Shown one piece after another: positions 7,717 to 20,500 of a stretch of DNA of 49,060 nt (position 1 is its first letter; each line of letters starts with the position of its first letter). A model generated the notes under the pieces. The model was not told the origin of the DNA. It made no database searches and saw nothing but the letters and a program-made list of their open reading frames with translations. A program made the translations under genes and the position numbers. Origin of the DNA: Acetobacterium sp. (GTDB lineage Bacteria; Bacillota; Clostridia; Eubacteriales; Eubacteriaceae); NCBI GenBank assembly GCA_028692885.1, contig JAQUWM010000013.1, positions 1 through 49,060 of the forward strand, read 5' to 3'.

Positions 7717-7745
7717 TTGTTAATTCTCTCGCTTAATGCTAAAAT
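7717..7745 (+). promoter_or_regulatory. Promoter of the TetR-type regulator
   Basis: TTGTTA (7717-7722) and TAAAAT (7740-7745) with a 17-base spacer, 33 bases upstream of the start codon. The regulator can therefore be expressed independently of the methyltransferase operon. Confidence 0.6.
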
Positions 7746-7778
7746 TGCTATGCCACAATGCTTTTAAGGAGATTATCT

Positions 7779-8435
7779 ATGCGAAAAATGACCAAAGGCG
7801 AGATGACCAAAGAACGGATCTACACGAGCGCCAAAAAACTTTTTTATAATCACGGTTATAATGCCACTACTATTCAGCAAATTGCTAATGATTCTGCTAC
7901 GACTTTAGGCTCAATGACCTATCACTTTGCCACAAAAGATACCTTTGTTGCCAAAATATTTGATGATTATCTTAGTGCCATTGACGAATCTCTTAAGGAA
8001 AAACTGATTGGCTATAAACCCATCAACGCCTTTGAAAAGCATTTTTATTTAACGATGGTTTGGTATCATTATCTTTTGAGTGATCCACATGTTAAAAACT
8101 TTTATTATGAAATATCCAAGAATGATTCACTCTATCCGTTTCTACATGGAAAAATGGGTGAAATTTATCATGATTTTGTCATTGATTATAATTTGCGCAT
8201 CCGTCCGATTGAATTTGATGCCCTGCTAATCGCCGATTTCGGGGCTCGCCGAGAGCTCACCCGAGCTTTCTGTGAGTCCCGCATTAAAATGCCGGTAGAA
8301 GATTTTTCTATCCTCATTATCACCAACACAGCTCGGTGCTGGGGCATTCCACAAAAGTCAATCTATCGTGTCAGTTATGAAGCGCTACTGTTTTTTCGAG
8401 ATCATGATTTTTCAGAAATTAAATTACTAATCTAA
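7779..8435 (+). CDS. TetR/AcrR-family transcriptional regulator
   Basis: A 218-residue regulator. The N-terminal helix-turn-helix is visible as residues ~12-55: YTSAKKLFYNHGYNATTIQQIA, then SMTYHFATKDTFVAKIF. The remaining ~160 residues are a variable helical ligand-binding domain with no recognisable subfamily. I chose the ATG at 7779 because it follows AAGGAGA at good spacing; an in-frame ATG at 7758 precedes that site. Its position directly behind the corrinoid methyltransferase operon makes it the likely local regulator sensing the methyl substrate. The inverted repeat at 4877-4910 is a candidate target. Neither link is shown by sequence. Confidence 0.85.
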   Translation: MRKMTKGEMTKERIYTSAKKLFYNHGYNATTIQQIANDSATTLGSMTYHFATKDTFVAKIFDDYLSAIDESLKEKLIGYKPINAFEKHFYLTMVWYHYLLSDPHVKNFYYEISKNDSLYPFLHGKMGEIYHDFVIDYNLRIRPIEFDALLIADFGARRELTRAFCESRIKMPVEDFSILIITNTARCWGIPQKSIYRVSYEALLFFRDHDFSEIKLLI

Positions 8436-8473
8436 AAAAGGTCTATTCAGAAATATTCTGAATAGACCTTTTT
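8435..8473. terminator. Bidirectional terminator between the TetR gene and the 85-aa gene
   Basis: An 18-bp perfect stem (8435-8452 with 8456-8473) around a 3-base loop, with A-rich and T-rich flanks that would terminate transcription from both converging genes. Confidence 0.92.
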
Positions 8474-8494
8474 ATTTATTCTTTTATTATTCTG

Positions 8495-8752
8495 TTATTT
8501 TGCCTTAAAGGTAATGATCACACCTTCGGTGACACTATTTGCCCAGCTGCCATCGCTTGAAAAAACGATATGCTGACCTTGAACGATGGGCACAATCGAT
8601 GCAAGGTCGTAGCCTTTCTCATCATAATTGTTACAGACATCTTCAATCGCCTGAGCCAATTCGACCGTTTTACATTTCCGAAAACCCTTATTATAGTCAT
8701 TTCCGACCGACTCCACCTTATCACTGATGGTCACGCTGATATATTTTTTCAT
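8495..8752 (-). CDS. Uncharacterised 85-residue protein
   Basis: A small soluble protein, starting MKKYISVTISDKVES, with a possible beta-alpha-beta pattern: an N-terminal strand, the helix VELAQAIEDVCNNYDEKGYDLASIVPI, and a C-terminal strand TEGVIITFKAK. The helix-plus-GYDLASIVP part loosely recalls DUF4177-type small proteins, but I do not claim membership. No signal peptide or membrane segment is present. A GGGGGA ribosome-binding site precedes the ATG and a strong shared terminator follows, so the gene looks real. A TACAAT -10-like element lies upstream on the minus strand near 8793-8798. Its function is unknown. Confidence 0.7.
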   Translation of the reverse strand: MKKYISVTISDKVESVGNDYNKGFRKCKTVELAQAIEDVCNNYDEKGYDLASIVPIVQGQHIVFSSDGSWANSVTEGVIITFKAK

Positions 8753-8828
8753 TTGCTTTTTCCCCCAACATAATTTATGGTTCTATTGTATCATAATTGC
8801 GTAAGAAGTTCGAATACAGTTTTTTAAT

Positions 8829-8857
8829 CAAAAAACCGCCTCTACGGGAGAGGCGGT
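8829..8857 (-). terminator. Terminator downstream of tuf
   Basis: A 9-bp GC-rich stem ACCGCCTCT / AGAGGCGGT with a 5-base loop, followed on the minus strand by a T-run. It is about 220 bases beyond the tuf stop. A weaker AT-rich hairpin (9051-9072) lies immediately after tuf. The stretch between holds no gene that I can see. Confidence 0.85.
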
Positions 8858-9080
8858 AAAAATTTATTGACTATTTGTATTTGCCTTATGCCATCGAACT
8901 GATCAAACAGCATCGCCCAAATATTCATCCGATATTTTTTTGATATTTATGAATTACAGATTTTTCAGAAAAGAAACATCGATGCAGACATTTCTTTCAA
9001 AATCTGTCTTTGCTTCGTTATCGTTCGCCCGCTGACGCTCCAGCTCACTACCAATTTTTTATCAAAAATTGGACTCAGCT

Positions 9081-10274
9081 TCAATCAGCCAGCATTTTGG
9101 CTACAACACCAGAACCAACGGTACGTCCGCCTTCACGAATCGCGAAACGTAAACCTTCTTCGATCGCGATTGGGGTGATCAGGGTGATTTCCATTTGCAC
9201 GTTATCGCCAGGCATTACCATTTCTACGCCTTCTGGTAATTTGATGATACCAGTTACGTCTGTTGTACGGAAGTAGAACTGTGGTCGGTAACCGTCGAAG
9301 AATGGGGTATGACGTCCGCCTTCTTCTTTGGTTAAGACATATACTTCTGACATGTAGTGGGTGTGTGGTTTGATGGAACCTGGCTTAGCCAGTACCTGAC
9401 CACGTTCGATTTGAGTTCGGTCAACCCCACGCAGTAACGCGCCAACGTTGTCGCCTGAACGACCTTCGTCCAGTAATTTACGGAACATTTCGATTCCAGT
9501 TACGACAGTTTTACGGCTGTCGTGGATTCCGACGATTTCAACTTCTTCGCCAACTTTAACGATCCCACGTTCGATTCGTCCGGTTGCTACGGTTCCACGA
9601 CCGGTGATTGAGAAGACATCTTCAACTGGCATCAGGAATGGTTTGTCGGTGTCACGTTCCGGATCGGGAACCCAGGCATCAACAGCTTTCATCAGTTCAA
9701 CAATTTTATCGCCCCATTCTCCGTCTGGATCTTCTAAGGCTCTTAAAGCCGATCCTTTAATGATTGGTGTATCATCGCCAGGGAATTCGTATTCGTCAAG
9801 CAGTTCACGAACTTCCATTTCTACCAGTTCAAGCAGCTCTTCATCATCAACCATATCAACTTTGTTCATGAAAACAACGATGTAGGGAACGCCAACCTGA
9901 CGACTGAGCAGAATATGCTCACGTGTCTGTGGCATTGGACCATCGGCGGCACTAACAACCAGGATGGCCCCATCCATCTGTGCTGCTCCGGTGATCATGT
10001 TTTTTACATAGTCGGCATGGCCCGGGCAGTCAACATGAGCATAGTGACGGGCATCTGTTTCATATTCAACGTGAGAGGTCGAGATGGTAATCCCTCGTTC
10101 TCTTTCTTCAGGTGCTTTATCGATGTTTTCAAAAGCGACTGCAGACCCGGTTCCAAATCGTTTGTTTAATACCGAGGTGATGGCCGCTGTCAATGTCGTT
10201 TTACCATGGTCGACGTGACCAATTGTTCCTACATTTACATGGGGCTTATTTCTTTCAAATTTAGACTTTGCCAT
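9081..10274 (-). CDS. tuf: Elongation factor Tu
   Basis: The 397-residue GTPase that delivers aminoacyl-tRNA to the ribosome. The P-loop GHVDHGKT is at residues 19-26, followed by the DCPGHADY switch II motif and NKVD. The C-terminus ends [11 protein letters not shown]. The length matches the family. It follows fusA by 38 bases in the rpsL-rpsG-fusA-tuf order of the str operon. Unlike many Firmicutes, the S10 operon (rpsJ onwards) does not follow; a terminator does. Confidence 0.98.
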   Translation of the reverse strand: MAKSKFERNKPHVNVGTIGHVDHGKTTLTAAITSVLNKRFGTGSAVAFENIDKAPEERERGITISTSHVEYETDARHYAHVDCPGHADYVKNMITGAAQMDGAILVVSAADGPMPQTREHILLSRQVGVPYIVVFMNKVDMVDDEELLELVEMEVRELLDEYEFPGDDTPIIKGSALRALEDPDGEWGDKIVELMKAVDAWVPDPERDTDKPFLMPVEDVFSITGRGTVATGRIERGIVKVGEEVEIVGIHDSRKTVVTGIEMFRKLLDEGRSGDNVGALLRGVDRTQIERGQVLAKPGSIKPHTHYMSEVYVLTKEEGGRHTPFFDGYRPQFYFRTTDVTGIIKLPEGVEMVMPGDNVQMEITLITPIAIEEGLRFAIREGGRTVGSGVVAKMLAD

Positions 10275-10312
10275 TTGTACTTCTCCTTAAAAATTATTTT
10301 ATAGCTATGCTA

Positions 10313-12385
10313 TTATTTACGACCTTCAATTATTTCTTCTGAAATGAATTTAGGTACAGCTTCATAGTGTGAGAACTGCATGGTGTAAACACCACGACCC
10401 TGAGTTTTACTTCTCAGCGTTGTTGCATAACCAAACATTTCAGACAGTGGCACCATCCCTTTAATGATCTGTGCACCACCACGCATTTCCATCCCTTCGA
10501 CACGACCACGTCGTGAGCTGATATCGCCCATTACGTCGCCCATGTATTCTTCAGGAATTACGACTTCAAGTTTGAATACTGGTTCTAAGATAACCGGATC
10601 GGCTTTTCTCATACCGTTTTTAAATGCCATCGATCCGGCCACTTTAAAGGCCATTTCTGATGAATCCACGTCATGGTATGAACCGTCATAAACGATAACC
10701 TTAAGATCCAATACAGGATATCCAGCTAATACACCATTACGCATGGCTTCTTCAATCCCCTGATTAATTGGGTTGATGAATTCTTTTGGAATTGATCCCC
10801 CAACAGTCTTGTTTTCGAAGATATAGCCGGTGCCTGGTTCAACTGGCTCCATCCGGATGAGACAATGACCGTATTGACCACGACCACCCGATTGACGAGC
10901 AAATTTACCCTCAGCATCAACTGCTTTGGTAATGGATTCTTTATACGCTACCTGTGGTGCGCCGACGTTGGCTTCAACTTTGAATTCTCGCAGCATACGG
11001 TCAACGATGATGTCAAGGTGAAGTTCACCCATTCCTGAGATGATTGTTTGTCCGGTTTCTTCATCGGTACGAGTTCTGAAAGTCGGATCTTCTTCAGCCA
11101 GTTTTGCTAAAGCAGTACTCATTTTTTCCTGGCCAGCCTTTGTTTTTGGTTCAATGGCAACATGGATTACCGGTTCCGGGAATTCCATCGACTCAAGAAT
11201 AATGGGTGCCTTGTCTGAACAGAGGGTATCCCCGGTTGAAGTATCTTTAAGACCAACCGCAGCCGCGATATCACCGGTATAAACCGTGGTAATCTCTTCA
11301 CGATGGTTGGCATGCATTTGCAGGATCCGTCCCAGACGTTCTCGTTTTCCCTTAGATGAATTGAAAACATATGAACCCGATTCAATGCTTCCAGAATAGA
11401 CCCGGAAGAATGCCAATTTTCCAACAAAGGGGTCGGTCATGATCTTAAATGCCAGTGCTGAGAAGGGTTCATCATCACTCACTTTTCGGCTGTCTTCTTC
11501 TTCCGTGTCCGGATTGATCCCGGTAATCGCGGGAACATCCAGTGGGGATGGCATGTAGTCAACAATCGCATCCAACACTAATTGAACACCCTTGTTTTTA
11601 TAAGATGAACCACAGACAACTGGAATAATATCAACATTCAAGGTTGCCAGACGAATGGCGGCTTTGAGTTCATCAAGACCAACTTCTTCGCCTTCAAGGA
11701 ATTTTTCCATGATGCTTTCGTCGTAATCAGAAATAGACTCAATTAATTTTTCGCGGTACTCGTCAGCCAGCTCACGCATGTCTTCAGGAATATCGACGAT
11801 ATCAACTTTTTCGCCTAAATCATCTTTATAGATCATCGCTTTCATAATCAGGAGATCAATGATCCCCACAAAGTCACTTTCTTTTCCGATAGGTAATTGA
11901 ATTGGAACAGGATTCGTGCTTAAACGATCCTCCATCATCTTCAGTACATTATAAAAATCGGCTCCGGTAATGTCCATCTTATTGATGTATGCCATTCTGG
12001 GAACATGATATTTATCAGCTTGTCGCCATACTGTTTCTGATTGAGGTTCAACGCCACCTTTTGCACAAAAAACAGCTACCGATCCGTCAAGAACGCGCAA
12101 TGATCGTTCTACTTCTACGGTAAAATCAACGTGGCCTGGTGTATCAATGATATTGATACGGTTGTTTTTCCAAAAGCACGTGGTTGCTGCCGAGGTAATG
12201 GTAATACCTCTTTCTTGTTCCTGTTCCATCCAGTCCATTTGCGCGCCACCCTCATGAGTCTCGCCAATCTTATGGATTTTTCCGGAATAGAACAGGATTC
12301 TTTCGGTGGTAGTGGTTTTTCCTGCATCAATATGTGCCATAATACCTATATTTCTTGTTTTTTCTAAACTATACTCTCTTGACAC
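10313..12385 (-). CDS. fusA: Elongation factor G
   Basis: The 690-residue translocation GTPase. The P-loop [16 protein letters not shown] is near the N-terminus, with DTPGHVDF and NKMD following. The C-terminal domains IV/V contain [14 protein letters not shown] and the terminal SHYEAVP. The start is a GTG at 12385 with a GAGAGGAAAG ribosome-binding site. No ATG precedes the conserved [19 protein letters not shown] start in a suitable place. It lies 38 bases from rpsG and 38 bases from tuf. Confidence 0.98.
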   Translation of the reverse strand: MSREYSLEKTRNIGIMAHIDAGKTTTTERILFYSGKIHKIGETHEGGAQMDWMEQEQERGITITSAATTCFWKNNRINIIDTPGHVDFTVEVERSLRVLDGSVAVFCAKGGVEPQSETVWRQADKYHVPRMAYINKMDITGADFYNVLKMMEDRLSTNPVPIQLPIGKESDFVGIIDLLIMKAMIYKDDLGEKVDIVDIPEDMRELADEYREKLIESISDYDESIMEKFLEGEEVGLDELKAAIRLATLNVDIIPVVCGSSYKNKGVQLVLDAIVDYMPSPLDVPAITGINPDTEEEDSRKVSDDEPFSALAFKIMTDPFVGKLAFFRVYSGSIESGSYVFNSSKGKRERLGRILQMHANHREEITTVYTGDIAAAVGLKDTSTGDTLCSDKAPIILESMEFPEPVIHVAIEPKTKAGQEKMSTALAKLAEEDPTFRTRTDEETGQTIISGMGELHLDIIVDRMLREFKVEANVGAPQVAYKESITKAVDAEGKFARQSGGRGQYGHCLIRMEPVEPGTGYIFENKTVGGSIPKEFINPINQGIEEAMRNGVLAGYPVLDLKVIVYDGSYHDVDSSEMAFKVAGSMAFKNGMRKADPVILEPVFKLEVVIPEEYMGDVMGDISSRRGRVEGMEMRGGAQIIKGMVPLSEMFGYATTLRSKTQGRGVYTMQFSHYEAVPKFISEEIIEGRK

Positions 12386-12423
12386 AGATGCTTTCCTCTC
12401 TTATTTCTAAATCTAAATAAAGA

Positions 12424-13035
<612 letters not shown>

Positions 13036-13038
13036 CTA

Positions 13039-13413
13039 CTACTTTTTAGGCTTTTTAGCCCCGTATTTGGATCGAGCTTGTCTACGAGCGTCAACACCAG
13101 CGGTATCAAGCGCACCACGGATAATTTTATAACGAACCCCTGGTAAATCCTTGACACGTCCACCCTTAATAAGAACAATACTATGTTCCTGTAAGTTGTG
13201 GCCAACACCGGGAATATAGGCTGTTACTTCCATTCCGTTAACGAGACGAACTCTGGCGATTTTTCGAAGCGCTGAGTTTGGTTTCTTTGGTGTGGATGTT
13301 CTAACTGCTGTACATACGCCTCTTTTTTGAGGGTTTGCTTTCAACGCTGGCGTCTTTGTTTTTTCTTCCATGCGTTTTCTTCCTTTTTTTACAAGCTGAT
13401 TAATTGTAGGCAT
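13039..13413 (-). CDS. rpsL: 30S ribosomal protein S12
   Basis: The 124-residue decoding-centre protein, starting [14 protein letters not shown]. The [11 protein letters not shown] loop holds the streptomycin-sensitivity lysine (K43, unmutated). [12 protein letters not shown] and the basic C-terminus [12 protein letters not shown] follow. An AGGAGG ribosome-binding site lies upstream of the ATG. First of the str cluster genes rpsL-rpsG-fusA-tuf. Confidence 0.97.
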   Translation of the reverse strand: MPTINQLVKKGRKRMEEKTKTPALKANPQKRGVCTAVRTSTPKKPNSALRKIARVRLVNGMEVTAYIPGVGHNLQEHSIVLIKGGRVKDLPGVRYKIIRGALDTAGVDARRQARSKYGAKKPKK

Positions 13414-13480
13414 TTAGTCCTGCACCTCCTTTTAATAATAATATATCAATAACCGAAACGATTATTAATGACTTTTGGGT

Positions 13481-13513
13481 GAATCAGGGCGGCCTTAACG
13501 GCAACCCTGATTC
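13481..13513. other. Inverted repeat between the L7Ae-like gene and rpsL
   Basis: A perfect 9-bp GAATCAGGG / CCCTGATTC pair with a partly paired 15-base interior, starting 3 bases after the L7Ae-like stop codon. No T-run follows on the minus strand. It is probably an mRNA hairpin or partial attenuator between the rpoBC and str parts of the transcript. Confidence 0.55.
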
Positions 13514-13516
13514 GGA

Positions 13517-13756
13517 TTATCTGATAATGGCAATGACTGCTGCAGCCCGATCAATCCCGCCGGCTTTTCCGAGTCCCACCTTGGTTTCAACCCGTTCCAG
13601 CGCAATCTGATGATGATCACAGCACTCCATGATGCTTTTTTTGATCATTTCATCGGTATCGTCAGCCAAAATGACTTTAATAGCCTTGCCTTCTTTCACA
13701 GCTTTAAGAGTTTGTTTCATTCCAATCACTTTTGAAACCTCAACAAATTGATCCAT
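13517..13756 (-). CDS. L7Ae-family ribosomal protein (YbxF/RplGB-like)
   Basis: A 79-residue k-turn RNA-binding protein of the L7Ae/L30e family. The pattern MKQTLKAVKEGKAIKVILADDTDEMI, then HHQIALERVETKVGLGKAGGID, matches the family core (the helix-Gly-helix and the loop contacting the k-turn). I start it at 13756 after AAGGAGG; the longer frame to 13798 precedes the ribosome-binding site. It sits between rpoC and rpsL, exactly where ybxF lies in many Firmicutes. Confidence 0.92.
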   Translation of the reverse strand: MDQFVEVSKVIGMKQTLKAVKEGKAIKVILADDTDEMIKKSIMECCDHHQIALERVETKVGLGKAGGIDRAAAVIAIIR

Positions 13757-13836
13757 CGGTTCCTCCTTCTTGCTGTTTGTTTTTTTCTCTAAACACACCT
13801 AATAACTATACCTGTTTGAGTCCTAAATGTCAAGAA

Positions 13837-16800
13837 TTATTCTTTGGTTAAGAAATCCAGATCAAAGATATCCAGATCTGAAATGATCGCATCTTCGGTT
13901 TCTTCCTGTGCTTCGTCAACATAGGCATTTAAAATATCATCATCAAGGACAATATCCAACGGTTCAATCACGAGATCTTCTTCGATCATATCTTCAAAAA
14001 CATCTTCCTCTTCCCGTTCATAAACCAGATCAATATCACCATACATCTTCACGCCGGTACCAGCCGGTACCAATTGTCCGATAATAACATTTTCTTTAAG
14101 TCCCACCAGTGGGTCAACCTTGCCTTTAATTGCCGCATCGGTAAGCACCCGGGTGGTCTCCTGGAAGGAGGCCGCGGATAAAAATGAGTCTGTTGCCAAA
14201 GAAGCTTTGGTGATTCCCAGCAGCTCCCGACTGGCGGTAGCGATTTCTTTAAGCTCTTCGCCTTCTTTTTTAGCGAGGATATTTGCTTCTTCAATAAGTT
14301 TGTTTGCTTCTTCAAAATTAAAAATATCGACTAAGCTGCCGGCCAGTAATGGGGTATCGCCGGGGTTTTCAATCTTAACTTTTCTGAGCATTTGACGAAC
14401 AATAACTTCCAGATGCTTGTCACCAATGTGAACCCCTTGCATCCGGTAAACTTTTTGTACTTCCTGAAGCAAATATTGTTGAACATGGTCAATTCCCTGA
14501 ATTCTTAAAATATCACTGGGGTTAATCGAACCTTCGGTAATTTCATCCCCGGCAATAACCTGATCGCCAGTATGAACCCGCAGTCGTGAACCATAGGGAA
14601 TCAGATAGACCTTCATATCGCCATCTTCTCCGGTCACCACGGCCTCCGTTTTTTTCTGGGTATCCTGGATTTCAACACGACCGTCAATTTCTGAAATAAT
14701 CGCCTGACCTTTTGGTTTTCGAGCTTCAAAAAGCTCTTCGATACGCGGTAGACCCTGGGTAATATCATCAGCTGAGGCCACCCCACCAGTATGGAAGGTA
14801 CGCATGGTCAACTGGGTACCTGGTTCACCGATTGACTGGGCGGCAATAATACCGACCGCTTCACCAATTTCAACCGGTTTCCAGGTCGTTAAATCAACCC
14901 CGTAACAGGTCTTACAGACCCCATATTTGGACTGACAATTAAAGGCTGCCCGGATTAATACTTTTTCAATCCCAGCTTTATCAATATTGTCCGCCATTTC
15001 GGTGGAGATGATCTCTTTGGCTCGAGCCAACACTTCGCCGGTTTCAGGATGAATCACATCTTCAAAGGCATAGCGACCGACCAATCGTTCGTGCAGGGTT
15101 TCGATAATTTCGCCGTGATCGTTAATCGTCGAAACTTCATAACCCCGGGTGGTGCCGCAATCATCCTCACGAACAATCACATCCTGGCTGACATCAACCA
15201 GCCGTCGGGTCAGGTAACCGGAATCGGCGGTTCGCAAGGCGGTATCTGCCAGTCCTTTTCGGGCCCCATGGGTTGAGGAGAAGAACTCCAATACATTTAG
15301 CCCTTCACGGAAGTTTGAGCGGATTGGCAGTTCGATGATACGACCACTCGGGTTGGCCATCAGACCACGCATCCCGGCCAATTGCCGAATCTGGTTCTTA
15401 CTACCACGGGCTCCAGAATCCGCCATCATGTTGATCGGGTTGAGATCTTCAAGGTGATCCAGCAACGCGTCGGTAACCTCGTCGGTGGCCTTGTTCCAGA
15501 TTTCAACAACGTTGTTGTAACGTTCTTCTTCACTGATAAAACCTTGTCGGTAGAGGCTCATATTTTCGCTGATCTTATCATCAGCACGAGATAGGATTTC
15601 CTCTTTATTTTTCGGAACTTCCATATCACTGACCCCAACGGTGATCGCCCCTCTGGTTGAGAATTTAAAACCTAAGCGCTTAATTTCATCTAATACTTCA
15701 GATGTTTTAGTCGGTCCAAATGTTTTATAGCAGCGCTCAACAATTTCGGACAATACTTTTTTATTAACCTGTCGGTCAACTTCTAAGGCAAATTTTTCTT
15801 CGATGGTGTCCCGTTTAACAAAACCCAATTCTTGGGGAATGATGGTATTAAAAATAAAACGTCCAACGGTTCCTTCAACTAGACGGGTCATCGTTTCACC
15901 ATCAATTTCTTTGGCGATCCGCACCTTAACCAGGGAATGAAGGTCAACATCCTTATTAAAATATGCCATTTCCATTTCATCCAGATCTCTGAAAATGCTG
16001 CCAGTTCCTTTGCCATCTTTTTTGTAGATGGTCATGTAGTAGGTTCCTAAAATCATATCCTGGGTTGGCGCGACAACCGCCGTACCATCCTGTGGTTTAA
16101 GAATATTGTTCGATGCCAGCATCAGGAACCGGGCTTCCGCCTGAGCTTCCACTGACAAGGGCACATGGACAGCCATCTGATCACCATCAAAATCGGCATT
16201 GTAGGCAGTACAAACGAGGGGATGGAGTTTAATCGCTTTTCCTTCAACCAGAATCGGTTCAAAGGCCTGAATTCCCAGGCGATGAAGAGTCGGCGCCCGG
16301 TTTAACAGAACCGGATGTTCCTGAATGACTTCTTCTAAAACATCCCATACCATCGGATCCAGTTTTTCAACCATTTTTTTTGCGCTTTTAATATTCTGCG
16401 ACAGGTTACGTCCGACCAGTTCGCGCATCACAAAAGGTTTAAAGAGTTCAATTGCCATCTCTTTCGGAAGACCACATTGATACATTTTCAGTTCCGGTCC
16501 GACGACGATAACCGAACGACCCGAGTAGTCAACTCGTTTTCCCAAAAGGTTCTGACGGAAACGCCCCTGTTTTCCTTTAAGCATATCACTAAGCGATTTA
16601 AAGGGACGGTTACCCGGTCCGGTAACGGCTCGACCACGTCGACCATTGTCAATTAGCGCATCCACCGCTTCCTGAAGCATCCGTTTTTCATTTTGAACGA
16701 TAATATCCGGCGCATCCAGTTCCAGCAATTTAAGCAGACGATTGTTGCGGTTGATCACCCGTCGATACAGGTCATTTAAATCCGAGGTGGCAAAACGGCC

Positions 16801-17541
16801 GCCATCGAGCTGCACCATCGGCCGTAGTTCCGGCGGAATGACCGGGATCGTTTCGAGAATCATCCATTCTGGTCGGTTGGTGGAATTTCGAAACGCTTCA
16901 ACGGCTTCGAGGCGTCGCGCAATCCGGATCTTTTTCTGACCAGAACTGCCTTTGAGTTCTTCCTTGAGTACCGCTGATTCCTGATCCAAGTCAACCAGTT
17001 TCAGTAGTTCCTGAATCGCTTCGGCGCCGATGCTAGCGGTAAACTTATTACCAAACTGGCCTTTTGCTTCCTTGTATTCTGCTTCAGTGAGAATCTGCTT
17101 GAAGGCAAAATTACTTTCGCCCGGATCAGTGACCACATAGGCCGCAAAATAAATGATTTTTTCCAGATTTCTGGGCGACATTTCCAAAATCAGTCCCATC
17201 CGACTGGGGATACCTTTAAAATACCAGATATGTGAAACCGGCGAGGCCAGTTCAATATGCCCCATCCGCTCACGTCTAACCTTCGCTTTGGTTACTTCAA
17301 CCCCGCAGTTTTCACAGACAACGCCCTTATGGCGAATACGCTTGTATTTACCACAATTACATTCCCAATCTTTCTGGGGTCCAAAAATCTTCTCACAAAA
17401 CAACCCCTCTTTTTCTGGTTTCAGGGTTCTATAATTAATGGTTTCCGGTTTTTTTACTTCTCCACGTGACCACTCTCTGATTTTTTCAGGTGAGGCCAAT
17501 CCGATTTGTAAGGATTTGAAGGTGAATTCCTCGTTTAACAA
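13837..17541 (-). CDS. rpoC: DNA-directed RNA polymerase beta' subunit
   Basis: The 1234-residue largest RNA polymerase subunit. The N-terminal zinc finger is CNCGKYKR...CENCGVEV (residues ~60-82). The catalytic Mg-binding motif [12 protein letters not shown] and the trigger-loop region [10 protein letters not shown] are present. The second zinc site is seen in CNCQ-like positions around CGTTRGYE...CKTCYG. The start is a TTG (17541) giving [21 protein letters not shown], which matches the family start; GGGAG lies upstream. It follows rpoB by 36 bases. The very acidic C-terminus is unremarkable. Confidence 0.97.
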   Translation of the reverse strand: MLNEEFTFKSLQIGLASPEKIREWSRGEVKKPETINYRTLKPEKEGLFCEKIFGPQKDWECNCGKYKRIRHKGVVCENCGVEVTKAKVRRERMGHIELASPVSHIWYFKGIPSRMGLILEMSPRNLEKIIYFAAYVVTDPGESNFAFKQILTEAEYKEAKGQFGNKFTASIGAEAIQELLKLVDLDQESAVLKEELKGSSGQKKIRIARRLEAVEAFRNSTNRPEWMILETIPVIPPELRPMVQLDGGRFATSDLNDLYRRVINRNNRLLKLLELDAPDIIVQNEKRMLQEAVDALIDNGRRGRAVTGPGNRPFKSLSDMLKGKQGRFRQNLLGKRVDYSGRSVIVVGPELKMYQCGLPKEMAIELFKPFVMRELVGRNLSQNIKSAKKMVEKLDPMVWDVLEEVIQEHPVLLNRAPTLHRLGIQAFEPILVEGKAIKLHPLVCTAYNADFDGDQMAVHVPLSVEAQAEARFLMLASNNILKPQDGTAVVAPTQDMILGTYYMTIYKKDGKGTGSIFRDLDEMEMAYFNKDVDLHSLVKVRIAKEIDGETMTRLVEGTVGRFIFNTIIPQELGFVKRDTIEEKFALEVDRQVNKKVLSEIVERCYKTFGPTKTSEVLDEIKRLGFKFSTRGAITVGVSDMEVPKNKEEILSRADDKISENMSLYRQGFISEEERYNNVVEIWNKATDEVTDALLDHLEDLNPINMMADSGARGSKNQIRQLAGMRGLMANPSGRIIELPIRSNFREGLNVLEFFSSTHGARKGLADTALRTADSGYLTRRLVDVSQDVIVREDDCGTTRGYEVSTINDHGEIIETLHERLVGRYAFEDVIHPETGEVLARAKEIISTEMADNIDKAGIEKVLIRAAFNCQSKYGVCKTCYGVDLTTWKPVEIGEAVGIIAAQSIGEPGTQLTMRTFHTGGVASADDITQGLPRIEELFEARKPKGQAIISEIDGRVEIQDTQKKTEAVVTGEDGDMKVYLIPYGSRLRVHTGDQVIAGDEITEGSINPSDILRIQGIDHVQQYLLQEVQKVYRMQGVHIGDKHLEVIVRQMLRKVKIENPGDTPLLAGSLVDIFNFEEANKLIEEANILAKKEGEELKEIATASRELLGITKASLATDSFLSAASFQETTRVLTDAAIKGKVDPLVGLKENVIIGQLVPAGTGVKMYGDIDLVYEREEEDVFEDMIEEDLVIEPLDIVLDDDILNAYVDEAQEETEDAIISDLDIFDLDFLTKE

Positions 17542-17577
17542 ATGGCTTCGCTCCCTTCTTTTATAAATTTATTGTTC

Positions 17578-20500
17578 TTAAAAAATGTCGTCTTCGTCAT
17601 CATCAATGCTCTTAATCTGGAAGCTGTCTTCCAATTTCACGTCATCTCCGGCTTCGGAAATTTCGGTGCTACCAATTTCAATCGCCAGTTCTTCCAGCGG
17701 ATCCCGTTCATCCATCTCATCATCAAGCAGTTTTATCATTTCCTGATCATTCAGAATGTTCACATCCAGGCCTAAACTCTGGAATTCTTTCATCAATACC
17801 TTGAACGACTCGGGAATTCCTGGTTTAGGAATGTTCTCGCCTTTGACAATTGCTTCATAGGCTTTAACCCGACCGACCACATCATCAGACTTAATTGTCA
17901 AGATTTCCTGCAGGGTATGCGCCGCACCATAGGCTTCCAGCGCCCAAACTTCCATTTCTCCGAAACGCTGGCCACCAAATTGAGCTTTACCGCCCAACGG
18001 CTGTTGCGTCACTAAGGAGTATGGTCCGGTTGAACGGGCATGCATTTTGTCATCAACCAAATGGTGAAGTTTAAGAATATACATATAACCGACGGTGACC
18101 TTATTATCAAACGGCTCACCGCTGCGTCCGTCATAGAGTTGGATCTTACCATCATCAGGCAGATTGGCCTGGACTAACAGATCCATAATGTCCTGCTCGT
18201 TGGCGGGATCAAAAACTGGCGTGGCAATATGCCAGCCGATGGTTCGCATCGCCAGCCCCAGATGGACTTCCAAAACCTGACCAATGTTCATTCGCGAAGG
18301 TACCCCCAGCGGATTAAGAACAATCTCCAGGGCTGTTCCATCAGGCATAAACGGCATATCTTCTTCGGGCAGAATTCGCGAAATAACCCCTTTGTTACCA
18401 TGACGGCCAGCCATTTTATCGCCGACGGAAATCCTTCGTTTTACGGCAATCAGAACGCGCACCAGGGTGTTAACCCCCGGTTTTAAATCTTCATCTTTGT
18501 TTTCCCGCGAGAAGACCTTAACATCCAGAACAATCCCGGATTCCCCATGCGGAACTTTTAGTGAGGTATCGCGAATTTCGCGGGCTTTTTCACCAAAGAT
18601 CGCACGCAGTAGTTTTTCTTCCGCTGACAAATCCGTTTCACCCTTTGGTGTCACCTTCCCAACCAGGATATCATCGGATTTAACCTCAGCACCGACAAAG
18701 ATAATTCCCCGTTCATCGAGGTTCTTCAGCGCATCTTCACTGACATTGGGGATGTCTCGGGTGATTTCTTCCGGTCCCAGCTTGGTTTCTCTTGCTTCGG
18801 CTTCAAATTCTTCAACATGAATCGACGTAAAGACATCTTCTTTTAACAGTTTTTCGTTGATCAGGATCGCATCCTCGTAGTTATAACCTTCCCAGGTCAT
18901 AAAGCCCATCAGAATGTTTCGACCCAGTGCCAGTTCACCCATTTCAGTGGACGGACCATCAGCGATGATTTCGCCGGCCTCAACAACTTGTCCTTTGTTG
19001 ACCAACGGTCTATGGTTCATACAGGTGCCCTGGTTGGAGCGTTTAAATTTAAGTAGGGTATATTTATCCAAATCACCTTCGTCGTTACGGATATGAATAG
19101 CCGCAGCTTCGACCCGTTCAACCGTTCCGGCATTTCTGGCAATCACACAGACGCCTGAATCCTTGGCCGCCTTGTGCTCCATCCCAGTACCGATAACCGG
19201 CGCTTTGGGAATCAGCAATGGCACTGCCTGACGTTGCATGTTGGCACCCATCAGGGCGCGGTTGGCATCATCATTTTCGAGGAAGGGAATCAGTGAGGTC
19301 GCTACTGAAACGATCTGTTTCGGCGAAATATCCATGTAATTGACCCGATCCGGGGGAATCAGCACGAAATCTCGTTTACTGCCGGCTCGACCAGTTACCT
19401 GTTTACGGACAAAACGATTGTTTTCATCTAACGGCTCATTGGCCTGGGCAATCGTGTAGCGGCCTTCTTCATCCGCTGCCAAATAATGAATTTCATCGGT
19501 TACGACGCCGTCATTAACCTTCCGGTAGGGCGCTTCAATAAAGCCATATTCATTAACCCGGGCATAGGTACTGAGAGAACCGATCAAACCGATGTTCGGA
19601 CCTTCCGGGGTTTCAATTGGACACATCCGACCATAATGACTATGGTGAACATCACGAACCTCAAACCCGGCTCGCTCACGGCTTAACCCGCCTGGTCCCA
19701 GTGCTGAGAGACGTCGTTTATGGGTTAACTCAGCCAACGGGTTGGTCTGATCCATAAATTGAGACAGCTGGGAGCTACCGAAGAATTCTTTTAAGGCGGC
19801 ATTAACCGGACGGGTATTGATTAAGCCCTGCGGGGTTAAAACTTCGTCGTCCTGAACTGACATTCGTTCACGAACCACCCGTTCCATCCGGGATAACCCG
19901 ATTCGGAACTGATTCTGTAACAACTCGCCCACCGAACGGAGACGACGATTGCCTAAATGGTCAATATCATCAATCGCGCCGATATCATAATCCAGACCAA
20001 TAATATAAGAAATCGAGGCATGGAGGTCGGAAATCAGGACATGCTTGGGAACCAGCTCATCCATCCGCTTTTTAATCGATTTTTTCTTTTCTTCATCAGT
20101 CATATCTGATTCTAAAATCTCTTTTAGCACTTCATAGCAGACATTTTCGTTGATGTCCAGATCACTGATGTCAAAGGGTAGATCCTGAGCATGAATATCG
20201 ACAAAACCGTTGCCGATAACGCGAATGATTTTATCTTCGACCTTGACATCAACCGTATTGATTCCGGCATTCTGAATATCGGTAGCGACATCGATGGCGA
20301 TCATTTCGTCAGCTTCGACATAGACTTCGCCCGTTTCCGGATTGACGACGGTATGAGCCGCCCGTTGGCCAGCGATCCGGATTGCCAGTGATAATTTCTT
20401 GTTATATTTATGACGGCCGACCTTGGCCAGGTCATACCGACGATCGTCAAAAAACATCGAATTAAGCAGCGATTGGGCGCTTTCGACGGTTGGCGGCTCG

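Noticed and set aside
9448-10169. Long plus-strand ORFs opposite tuf
   Set aside because: They are serine-rich antisense frames produced by tuf codon usage.
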